IMG/VR virus record: IMGVR_UViG_3300025699_000023
Coordinates: 1-37,312 of that record
Length of the DNA: 37,312 bases
From: a virus
Strand: one strand, 5' to 3'
In this document: positions 23,780-29,515 of the stretch, in pieces
How the letters are laid out: each line of letters starts with the position of its first letter
How positions within the stretch are numbered: the stretch's first letter is position 1
Notes under the pieces: model-generated
Told to the model about the DNA's origin: nothing
What the model saw: the letters and a program-made list of their open reading frames with translations, nothing else
Database searches by the model: none
Position numbers and translations under genes: made by a program

Positions 23780-24010
23780 TTATTCAATTATATTATCGAT
23801 ACCGCTTCGTGTTAGTTCCGCAAGCATTATTGTCACCGCGCCGATCATAACTTCAGAGTGTATAGCACTGTATTCTTCGCCGTCTTGAGGAAAATCTTCC
23901 AATTGCCAATCAACACTATCTTCCATTAGTTCCAGCGTTACACTGGCAATACCCATTGCGATCTCGTCTAAAGCTACTGTTCTATCTGTTATTTCCATGT
24001 TGTCTTCCAT
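23780..24010 (-). CDS. 76-residue acidic protein with a promoter in its 3' end
   Basis: Starts MEDNMEITDRTVALDEIAMG, strongly acidic. Its last codons (LTRSGIDNIIE) are simply element P6 in translation, so the end of the gene and the promoter share sequence. A GTATAGCA word lies at 23858. Function unknown. Confidence 0.6.
   Translation of the reverse strand: MEDNMEITDRTVALDEIAMGIASVTLELMEDSVDWQLEDFPQDGEEYSAIHSEVMIGAVTIMLAELTRSGIDNIIE
23789..23824 (-). promoter_or_regulatory. 36-bp promoter-like element P6
   Basis: TTGCGGAACT, 4 bp, ACGA, 9 bp, GATAATATA reading leftward, embedded in the 3' end of a gene. The first thing downstream is the tRNA-like RNA rather than an ORF. Confidence 0.7.
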
Positions 24011-24035
24011 TTACGTTTTAAATATATATACTTCA

Positions 24036-24332
24036 TTATTGAGGGAATTCTTCTCGCTGAGCGATTGCGGTGTGAAATGTCCACATGCACTTGTTAATAA
24101 ATGATAGAGTACTTACCGATGCTTTCTCTATAGAAAAAGTGTATAGCATAGAGTTATAGAATTCCGTTAGGCCCGGATCGCTTTTGCACCAGTCTTTCTT
24201 AAAGCCCTCATAGAAATCACCTTGCATAAAGTTCATACCTATTATTTTACGTTGCTTGTTATACTCTAAGTATATCCACCGATCGTCATCTTCACACCAT
24301 ACGTGTTCTACTTTGTCTATATCGTAATTCAT
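24036..24332 (-). CDS. 98-residue early-region protein
   Basis: Starts MNYDIDKVEHVWCEDDDRWI, then YLEYNKQRKIIGMNFMQGDF and a helical C terminus. The GTATAGCA word at 24139 is read Met-Leu-Tyr-Thr. Its start shares one base with the upstream stop. Unknown function. Confidence 0.65.
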   Translation of the reverse strand: MNYDIDKVEHVWCEDDDRWIYLEYNKQRKIIGMNFMQGDFYEGFKKDWCKSDPGLTEFYNSMLYTFSIEKASVSTLSFINKCMWTFHTAIAQREEFPQ

Positions 24333-24601
24333 TAGTTCTGACAGTTTTTGTTGTTAAAGTTCATTAAGTGTTGGATGCGATCAACGTGGTTCGGTATTAA
24401 TTCTCGCTTGTAGTAATATCCGTGATTACTACTTTCTTTAAGTAATAACTTATTGATTTGGTACACCTGGGTTTTGTTGCTATAGCGATTAGGATTTTTA
24501 GTGCTCACTCTAACATAACCGTTAGTGTAGGTTATTCCGATTCTTCCGTCGTTTAATTCAAAATGTAGTGATCCGTTTTTAGTAATTTTAAATAGTTTCA
24601 T
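24332..24601 (-). CDS. 89-residue basic early-region protein
   Basis: Starts MKLFKITKNGSLHFELNDGR; beta-rich first half (IGITYTNGYVRVSTKN) and a basic second half (YYYKRELIPNHVDRI). Could bind nucleic acid; not recognised. Confidence 0.65.
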   Translation of the reverse strand: MKLFKITKNGSLHFELNDGRIGITYTNGYVRVSTKNPNRYSNKTQVYQINKLLLKESSNHGYYYKRELIPNHVDRIQHLMNFNNKNCQN

Positions 24602-24622
24602 AGGTATAGTATTTAGTTATTA

Positions 24623-24802
24623 TTAATTTTTAGGTACGTAAGTTAAGCCTTTATAGTTAAACCACTCTGTAATTCCGTCTTGTTCGTCGTATTCATTCCA
24701 GATAAAAGCGAATCTTTGTGGTAGATCGCCGATCAAGTATGGTTTGAATACTTTACCGTTTAGACTTATTAGTTTTGATTTTAGAAATTTTACTTTGTTC
24801 AT
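24623..24802 (-). CDS. 59-residue early-region protein
   Basis: The ATG at 24802 (MNKVKFLKSKLISLNGKVFK) is used; the open frame extends to 24892, but the extra residues (TNLIRCGIDNIYES) are only P7 in translation. The centre FAFIWNEYDEQDGITEWFNY is aromatic and acidic. Function unknown. Confidence 0.65.
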   Translation of the reverse strand: MNKVKFLKSKLISLNGKVFKPYLIGDLPQRFAFIWNEYDEQDGITEWFNYKGLTYVPKN

Positions 24803-24823
24803 GATTAGTATTTTAGATTCATA

Positions 24824-24859
24824 TATATTATCGATACCGCATCGTATTAGATTTGTAAT
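24824..24859 (-). promoter_or_regulatory. 36-bp promoter-like element P7
   Basis: ATTACAAATC, 4 bp, ACGA, 9 bp, GATAATATA reading leftward, 21 bases before the 59-residue gene. It differs little from P6 between ACGA and the GATAATATA box (GGTATC shared). Confidence 0.75.
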
Positions 24860-24861
24860 TA

Positions 24862-25077
24862 TTATTTGATCGGTTCGTTGTAGTGATTCCATAGATTAGT
24901 GTGTGAATGGTTTTTGCCTTTACCGCTTGCACCCTTCGACTCCATCTTCCAAGATTTATATTGTTTGTCGGTCATTTGACCACATTCTCCACCTTGTTTA
25001 ACAACATTGTTGCGGTGTATAGCATTCGCCTTCTTCTGGTTTTCAACGTATTCGCACGCTTCTTTCATAGTCATCAT
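24862..25077 (-). CDS. 71-residue basic His/Lys-rich protein
   Basis: Starts MMTMKEACEYVENQKKANAI; the C-terminal half is rich in Lys, Ser, His and Asn (SKGASGKGKNHSHTNLWNHY). It is probably a nucleic-acid or metal binder, on composition only. Overlaps the upstream stop by four bases. Contains GTATAGCA at 25015. Confidence 0.6.
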   Translation of the reverse strand: MMTMKEACEYVENQKKANAIHRNNVVKQGGECGQMTDKQYKSWKMESKGASGKGKNHSHTNLWNHYNEPIK

Positions 25078-25268
25078 AGTATTCTTTTTAGTTGTTCCTT
25101 AATTAACATTATATCTTCGTCGCTTACTAAAACTTCTTCATCGCCTGGTCGATCGTGTATAGTATCGTACATTGCATCATGAAAGTAGTTACCTACTATC
25201 TTATCTAAGCGATTAGCGATCTCTTTAATTTCTTCCCAGGTTAATTTGGTTGTGTTTATATTTCCCAT
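25074..25268 (-). CDS. 64-residue acidic helical protein
   Basis: Starts MGNINTTKLTWEEIKEIANR, with GDEEVLVSDEDIMLIKEQLK near the end. Overlaps both neighbours by a few bases. Function unknown. Confidence 0.65.
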   Translation of the reverse strand: MGNINTTKLTWEEIKEIANRLDKIVGNYFHDAMYDTIHDRPGDEEVLVSDEDIMLIKEQLKRIL

Positions 25269-25441
25269 GTTATATCGGTTGGATTATAGTCTCTATCTTC
25301 GTAGTCTAATACTGAATGCACTTCGCCTCGGTATTTACTTGCAAATTGTATAGCATCTTCGCGAGTATCGAAGTCGTAGTGATCTTCGCTATAGTCATCA
25401 CCATCTTCACTGTGTGTTCTTAATTCTACTGAATATCTCAT
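25256..25441 (-). CDS. 61-residue very acidic protein
   Basis: Starts MRYSVELRTHSEDGDDYSED; Asp/Glu-rich, then DTREDAIQFASKYRGEVH and a final acidic tail. Such compositions occur in DNA-mimic antidefence proteins, but that link is only a suggestion. A variant GTATAGCA word lies at 25346. Confidence 0.6.
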   Translation of the reverse strand: MRYSVELRTHSEDGDDYSEDHYDFDTREDAIQFASKYRGEVHSVLDYEDRDYNPTDITWEI

Positions 25442-25467
25442 AATATTGGTTTTTAGTTATTAATTAT

Positions 25468-25566
25468 TTATTCTTCATCTTCGTCAAATTCCGCCCACTC
25501 TAGGCAATCACCGCATCGATCGGAGTTCAGTAAACTTGGTTCCGCACCGCAACAATTACTCCACAT
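25468..25566 (-). CDS. 32-residue zinc-knuckle-like protein
   Basis: Starts MWSNCCGAEPSLLNSDRCGD with CC and CGDC forming a possible zinc site, followed by an acidic tail. The ATG lies in the last codons of the upstream gene, overlapping by 11 bases. Confidence 0.55.
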   Translation of the reverse strand: MWSNCCGAEPSLLNSDRCGDCLEWAEFDEDEE

Positions 25567-25876
25567 CGGTAGATAGTATTTCACCTAAATGTCTCACATT
25601 CGAAGGTAGATTAGTACTTTGACTCCAGTAACCGCGTTTCAACCAATTAGGTAGGATATTTAGTTTAGGTAACATGACCTTTAATACCTCATCGTGATTG
25701 TATTTTATGGTTTGACCCTTGTTATTGGTGAAAGTGATTTCTTGATTTCGACCGTACCACGACTTCCGAACTACGAAGTTTTTACGTGTTATTGGTGGAA
25801 ATACCGCTTTTAGTTGTTCCGGTGTTAACTCTTTTAGTAGTTGTTCTTGAGTTTTAATAGTTTGTTCAGTAGACAT
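25556..25876 (-). CDS. Paralogous early protein, copy 1
   Basis: A 106-residue protein strongly similar to the 105-residue gene at 26821: shared FPPI-RKNFVVRKSW-GRNQ-ITFTNNK, YNHD, MLPKL and KRGYWSQSTNLP-NVRHL. The N-terminal 30 residues differ. Function unknown; the Arg/Lys/aromatic-rich conserved half suggests nucleic-acid contact. Transcribed from P8. Confidence 0.8.
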   Translation of the reverse strand: MSTEQTIKTQEQLLKELTPEQLKAVFPPITRKNFVVRKSWYGRNQEITFTNNKGQTIKYNHDEVLKVMLPKLNILPNWLKRGYWSQSTNLPSNVRHLGEILSTDVE

Positions 25877-25930
25877 GATAATTTGGTTTTATAAGTTAAT
25901 AATTAAATTCGTATTTTGTTAGTATTCATA

Positions 25931-25966
25931 TATATTATCGAACGGTGTTCGTAACGGTTTTGTAAA
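25931..25966 (-). promoter_or_regulatory. 36-bp promoter-like element P8
   Basis: TTTACAAAAC, 4 bp, ACGA, 9 bp, GATAATATA reading leftward, upstream of the first paralogue. The next 60 bases to the right hold no feature I can identify. Confidence 0.8.
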
Positions 25967-26032
25967 GATCGAAGGTGTATATTTATTTTGTAGTATAAAT
26001 AGTAGAGTAGTTGTAACTCACCTCTTAAGTGC

Positions 26033-26212
26033 TTAAAACACTCGATTTATTAGGTCAATTACGAACATTTCTTCAGTTTCGTCGTCTTCGAGTATACAAT
26101 CGATCTCTACGAACTCTGTTATCGCTGCAATTGTTTGTTTTAGGGTTAAATAGTTTGATTCGAACTTAAAATGCGCTATTGTTTGGTCATTCCAGTAAAT
26201 TGGCTTCTTCAT
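26033..26212 (-). CDS. 59-residue early-region protein
   Basis: Starts MKKPIYWNDQTIAHFKFESN, then LKQTIAAITEFVEIDCILED and an acidic end. First gene after P9. Function unknown. Confidence 0.6.
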   Translation of the reverse strand: MKKPIYWNDQTIAHFKFESNYLTLKQTIAAITEFVEIDCILEDDETEEMFVIDLINRVF

Positions 26213-26253
26213 ATTCTTTGTTTTGATCTGTTATACTTAATTTGTTATTCATA

Positions 26254-26289
26254 TATATTATCAATACCTCGTCGTGTAGGTTTTGTAAA
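26254..26289 (-). promoter_or_regulatory. 36-bp promoter-like element P9
   Basis: TTTACAAAAC, 4 bp, ACGA, 9 bp, GATAATATA reading leftward. A TGCTATACGC word abuts its upstream end (26290-26299), exactly as at P12. Confidence 0.8.
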
Positions 26290-26454
26290 TGCTATACGCG
26301 GAAAAAACGGTAATTTTCAATAGAAAATACTAAGATTTAGCTAAATACCTAAAATGCTATACGCTGCCGCGTAGGGCGGAGTCTACTCTTCCGATTCTAT
26401 TGCAAGATCAGGCCATTAAACCGCTACTTATTAGGTAACGGCTGGGTAATTAAG
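26290..26454. other. Gene-free segment with two TGCTATACGC words
   Basis: No ORF is supported. TGCTATACGC occurs at 26290 and 26355, the second within a GC-rich patch (26360-26390). It lies between P9 and palindromic site b. Confidence 0.5.
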
Positions 26455-26504
26455 AGTGTGACATTAGCCTGTTATATATAATAGTAGTAGGCTATCGTCG
26501 CACT
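26455..26504. promoter_or_regulatory. Palindromic site, copy b
   Basis: Arms AGTGTGACATTAGCCT and AGGCTATCGTCGCACT (13 of 16 positions complementary) surround an 18-bp core with TTATATATAATAG. It aligns without gaps to copy c at 27836 and closely to the inverse of copy a at 19471. It directly follows the stop of the 46-residue gene. Confidence 0.82.
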
Positions 26505-26505
26505 G

Positions 26506-26646
26506 CTAGGATGATGATCCGAACTCTTGGATGCATCGTGCAGTCATCTCTTGTTCGTCTGACCATCCTGAAGGATATTCCTCGATGTATGTGCATTGCA
26601 CGTATTTGGATCCATCTGGTCTGGTAATTGTTTTGCTTGTGTACAT
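26506..26646 (-). CDS. 46-residue early-region protein
   Basis: Starts MYTSKTITRPDGSKYVQCTY and continues with YPSGWSDEQEMTARCIQEFG. It overlaps no neighbour; its stop lies beside palindromic site b. Function unknown. Confidence 0.55.
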   Translation of the reverse strand: MYTSKTITRPDGSKYVQCTYIEEYPSGWSDEQEMTARCIQEFGSSS

Positions 26647-26647
26647 A

Positions 26648-26731
26648 TTATTGTTTTATTTGGTGGATAGCTTTAGCGATTAATTTAAGTTCATCAAAGA
26701 TGGTTAGAAAGAAATTGTTGATAGTTTTCAT
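26648..26731 (-). CDS. 27-residue peptide
   Basis: Starts MKTINNFFLTIFDELKLIAK; hydrophobic-amphipathic. It lies just downstream of P10 and one base from the next gene start. Called on position only. Confidence 0.4.
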   Translation of the reverse strand: MKTINNFFLTIFDELKLIAKAIHQIKQ

Positions 26732-26753
26732 GTTATAGTTATTTAGATTCGTA

Positions 26754-26789
26754 TATATTATCAGTTGTTATTCGTAATGGTTTTGTAGG
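26754..26789 (-). promoter_or_regulatory. 36-bp promoter-like element P10
   Basis: CTACAAAAC, 4 bp, ACGA, 9 bp, GATAATATA reading leftward. A GGATC-TTTTC-GATCC hairpin (about 26787-26803) overlaps its upstream end and may terminate the upstream transcript. Confidence 0.75.
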
Positions 26790-26820
26790 GGATCGAAAAG
26801 ATCCTGTTAAGGAGGAGAGG

Positions 26821-27138
26821 TTATTTAGACCCCTCCGTTGCATCTGCAATGTCTGCTAGATGTCTAACATTAGTTGGCAGATTAGTTGACTGTGACCAGT
26901 ATCCGCGCTTGATCCAGCAAGGCATTATGCTTAGTTTCGGCAACATCGCTTCAAGTATCGTATCGTGATTGTATGTTACGACTTGGTCTTTATTGTTCGT
27001 AAAGGTAATGATCTGGTTGCGTCCGAGCCATGATTTTCTGACTACAAAGTTCTTTCGTTCGATCGGTGGGAAGATTAATGCTTTTTCTTCATTAGACATT
27101 TTTGCGATTGCATTGGTAATTAATTCTTGACTGTTCAT
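26821..27138 (-). CDS. Paralogous early protein, copy 2
   Basis: A 105-residue paralogue of the gene at 25556; the conserved block RKNFVVRKSWLGRNQ, TFTNNK, YNHD and KRGYWSQSTNLPTNVRHL is nearly unchanged while the N terminus is new. The copies are separated by small genes, so the duplication is followed by insertion or rearrangement. Transcribed from P11. Confidence 0.8.
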   Translation of the reverse strand: MNSQELITNAIAKMSNEEKALIFPPIERKNFVVRKSWLGRNQIITFTNNKDQVVTYNHDTILEAMLPKLSIMPCWIKRGYWSQSTNLPTNVRHLADIADATEGSK

Positions 27139-27182
27139 AATTTACTGTTTTTATTTATTATTATTATTATTTGTTATTCACT

Positions 27183-27218
27183 TATATTATCAGGTTGCAG
27201 TCGTGATGGTTTTGCAAC
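27183..27218 (-). promoter_or_regulatory. 36-bp promoter-like element P11
   Basis: TTGCAAAAC, 4 bp, ACGA, 9 bp, GATAATATA reading leftward, 45 bases before the second paralogue. Confidence 0.78.
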
Positions 27219-27252
27219 TATTTTTTAAAATGCAGGGGTTGAGGAGGAGAGG

Positions 27253-27423
27253 TTATGGAATTGGCGTAAAATCCATCAGATCGTTGTACTCTGCGATCAA
27301 AGCATCGTACTGAGGTGTCAGATGTTCGAACCCACCGTCTCGGATCAATATCTCAAGAGAGTCGATTATAGATTCAAGGCGCAATTCAGGGTGGGCAATC
27401 ATTAGAGATTTTTTCATGGTCAT
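27253..27423 (-). CDS. 56-residue acidic protein, first leftward gene
   Basis: Starts MTMKKSLMIAHPELRLESII, then LRDGG-like turn and AEYNDLMDFTPIP. It is the rightmost leftward gene and is driven by P12, so it should be among the first expressed. A second in-frame ATG lies two codons in. Function unknown. Confidence 0.6.
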   Translation of the reverse strand: MTMKKSLMIAHPELRLESIIDSLEILIRDGGFEHLTPQYDALIAEYNDLMDFTPIP

Positions 27424-27440
27424 TATTATTTAGATTCACT

Positions 27441-27476
27441 TATATTATCAGTAGCCGGTCGTAGTAGTCTTGTAAA
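27441..27476 (-). promoter_or_regulatory. 36-bp promoter-like element P12
   Basis: TTTACAAGAC, 4 bp, ACGA, 9 bp, GATAATATA reading leftward. The rightmost member; TGCTATACGC (27477-27486) abuts it. Confidence 0.78.
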
Positions 27477-27835
27477 TGCTATACGCTTCGCTACGCTCCG
27501 CGATCATACATGAACAAGAGAGGTTATCGGTACAGCTTCCATTAGCTACAGCATAGATCGTACGGCAACACCGCAGACCAGGACCAGAGTCATAGCGCCA
27601 ACAGACCAGGACCAGGCACCAGCACGTAGCTACATACCACAGGATACCTCAACAATACACAGGAAAACGTATCAAAAGGTCAAAGCATATGATTAAACAC
27701 CAAAAATAAACGGGGACTGGGTCAAAGCAAATGCGTTTCCTTATCGAACCGGGTCAGTAGAAATTAGTATATAACCCCCAAGCTCTAAGTATCTAATAAA
27801 AAATTTTTTTCAAAAAAAAATCTCTTTTGATCCCC
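27477..27835. other. Gene-free divergence region, candidate origin or control region
   Basis: No ORF is supported on either strand. From about 27485 to 27660 the base composition is richer in G and C than in the flanks, and CAGACCAGGACCAG occurs twice (about 27572 and 27601). From 27790 a run of A and T tracts (27798-27825) follows, just before palindromic site c. Leftward genes start on one side and rightward genes on the other, so this region must hold opposite-facing control signals and could hold a replication origin. Confidence 0.55.
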
Positions 27836-27885
27836 AGTGCGACAATAGGTAGTTATATATTATAGTAAGAGGCTAACGTCGCATT
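27836..27885. promoter_or_regulatory. Palindromic site, copy c
   Basis: Arms AGTGCGACAATAGGTA and AGGCTAACGTCGCATT surround an 18-bp core with TTATATATTATAG. The core plus AGTAAGAGGCTAA matches the region in front of the helix-turn-helix gene at 19480. It lies 46 bases before the first rightward gene. Confidence 0.82.
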
Positions 27886-27930
27886 TGATGGACCCGTAAG
27901 TACTGTCGTATATATGTAAGTATATAAGGT

Positions 27931-28197
27931 ATGGGAAAACAAAAACTAACGGCTAAGGGAGCAGCTACGAAAAAAGCTAGAGATATTGCTTATGCAAAAG
28001 GAATAGCCTGGAACGGTAAACCCACATCTCAGCACAGAAGAACAGAAAAGAAAGCGGAGAACCAAAGGATAGGGCAGAATAGTACATCGGACATACATCA
28101 TATTGATGGTAAAGTCGGTAACACTAGAAGAGTATCTATAAAAAAGAACAGAGACACGTTCGGAAGCGGGGATCGTCAAAAAACAAGAACAACGTAA
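27931..28197 (+). CDS. Small basic protein, HNH-like
   Basis: An 88-residue strongly basic protein and the first rightward gene. DIHHIDGKVGNTRRVSIKKN near residues 53-72 resembles the His-His-Asp-Gly-Asn core of HNH nucleases, but no zinc cysteines are present and the fold is not certain. It could equally be a DNA-binding virion protein. Function inferred weakly. Confidence 0.6.
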   Translation: MGKQKLTAKGAATKKARDIAYAKGIAWNGKPTSQHRRTEKKAENQRIGQNSTSDIHHIDGKVGNTRRVSIKKNRDTFGSGDRQKTRTT

Positions 28198-28208
28198 AAA
28201 AATAAAAC

Positions 28209-29486
28209 ATGGCTATAATTTATTCATACCCCACGGCAGTACCAAAGTTAATAGACAAAATAATAATCACTCAATCATACGATGTTAATGCCGCAGCTCC
28301 TATAGAGGGTAATCCTACTAGAGCAGCATTGATATCTGATATTGGAGATTTATTAGGTGTAACAACAGGTACAGCTAATACCCTTCCAATGTTTTCCAGT
28401 GCCGGATTAGTAGACTCTCCCATATACACAGTACCCGGCTCCGAGGGGGTTACTATTGAAAATGAACTAGCCGTTCCGAAAATAAACTTTGGGTTCAACA
28501 CTTATTACGGTAGAGATATGACTATCTCTGGAATTGCAGACGGAACTTTTGACGGAATACAGGTTACTAACGAACTTGTTATTGGGAAGTTAGCTAATAC
28601 CACAGGTGATCTTGCTATGTATTTTAAATACGGAGATGAAAGAGTAGGGGGAATTTATTTAGATGACGATGCCTCTCAGCAAGGACTCTCTTTTTACGTG
28701 CAGGAATCTGCAACAAATGCAAACATAGTTAAAAAGATATCTCTAAGAGAGGGAACAACTATTGGTAGCGCATTAGCAACTACTCTTCCACCTGCCAACG
28801 GATTAGCTGTGCAGGGTGACGTAAAGGCATTAGGTAACGCTACTTTCGGAGAAGATGATTCACAAGAAGTTACCATGGAATCTACTTTAAATATACAAGG
28901 ACCTGTAAAAGATAGTGGGAGTAATTTAGGGGGTGACCAGCAAGTTTTGGTTTCTAATGCAAGTGGCAATGTAGCTTGGGGAGCTCTTCCTACAGGTACG
29001 GTAAAAGGAACCGGTGCAGTAAACTTTGTTCCTAAATGGTCAGCTACCGATACACTACAAAATAGTATTATATTTGACGATGGGACTAATGTTGGTATTG
29101 GAACTTCAGGAACAAACCCTGCGGATAAACTGCATGTACAAGGTGCTGTAAGAGCGGTAGTTGCAGGTTCAAGCGGTGCTGCTTTTAATGCAACCAATGC
29201 CTTTGGTGTCACTTCGTCCATTCGTTTTGGTGATAACCACGCAGTGCTAGCATTAAAAAATAACTCAAACGTTGTAGCTGCAAGAATAAGTTCTAGTGGT
29301 TTTTCTTTTTTTAATGGTGGAAATGTAGGTATCGGAACAGAATCTCCTGCTTCACAACTTACGGTTAACGGGGGAGATATTGAGGTTGAGGATGAAAACA
29401 AAGGGTTAATATTACATTCGCCTAATAACACGCGTTATAGAATTACGGTTGCAAATGATGGAACACTATCTACAGCAGCGATATAA
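28209..29486 (+). CDS. Phage tail fibre-like protein
   Basis: A 425-residue, Gly/Ala/Thr/Asn-rich fibre. The N-terminal 60 residues (YSYPTAVPKLIDKIIITQSY, then AALISDIGDLLG) share a virion-anchor pattern with the next gene. The middle is repetitive beta structure; the C-terminal third carries the NVGIGT motif twice (about 29090 and 29325) and an LHVQGAV-type strand repeat, features of trimeric fibres in flavobacterial phages. It ends NTRYRITVANDGTLSTAAI. It likely binds host surface polymers. Confidence 0.85.
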   Translation: MAIIYSYPTAVPKLIDKIIITQSYDVNAAAPIEGNPTRAALISDIGDLLGVTTGTANTLPMFSSAGLVDSPIYTVPGSEGVTIENELAVPKINFGFNTYYGRDMTISGIADGTFDGIQVTNELVIGKLANTTGDLAMYFKYGDERVGGIYLDDDASQQGLSFYVQESATNANIVKKISLREGTTIGSALATTLPPANGLAVQGDVKALGNATFGEDDSQEVTMESTLNIQGPVKDSGSNLGGDQQVLVSNASGNVAWGALPTGTVKGTGAVNFVPKWSATDTLQNSIIFDDGTNVGIGTSGTNPADKLHVQGAVRAVVAGSSGAAFNATNAFGVTSSIRFGDNHAVLALKNNSNVVAARISSSGFSFFNGGNVGIGTESPASQLTVNGGDIEVEDENKGLILHSPNNTRYRITVANDGTLSTAAI

Positions 29487-29515
29487 AAAGTAAAAACAAT
29501 AATTAAAACATCGAT

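Larger units (their letters stand above)
5006..27486. repeat. Dispersed GTATAGCA word
   Basis: The 8-base word GTATAGCA (either strand) recurs across the leftward block. Exact GTGTATAGCA on the plus strand starts at 14061, 19342, 20068, 21088, 21914, 22568, 23858, 24139 and 25015, with TGCTATACAC at 12029. Variants start at 5006, 8414, 15811, 25155 and 25346, and TGCTATACGC lies at 26290, 26355 and 27477. Copies within genes fall in different codon frames. Confidence 0.85.

Noticed and set aside
24802-24892. Upstream extension of the 59-residue gene to 24892
   Set aside because: The added residues are only promoter element P7 in translation.
27325-27345. GGTTCGAAC-like tRNA T-loop
   Set aside because: It lies within the 56-residue coding region and lacks any flanking tRNA arms.
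27500-27660. Possible gene in the GC-richer part of the divergence region
   Set aside because: All frames on both strands are closed within about 15 codons of a start.
28694-29431. Long leftward reading frame inside the fibre gene (245 codons)
   Set aside because: It is a shadow of the Gly/Thr/Ala-rich fibre frame, with unnatural composition and no known pattern.
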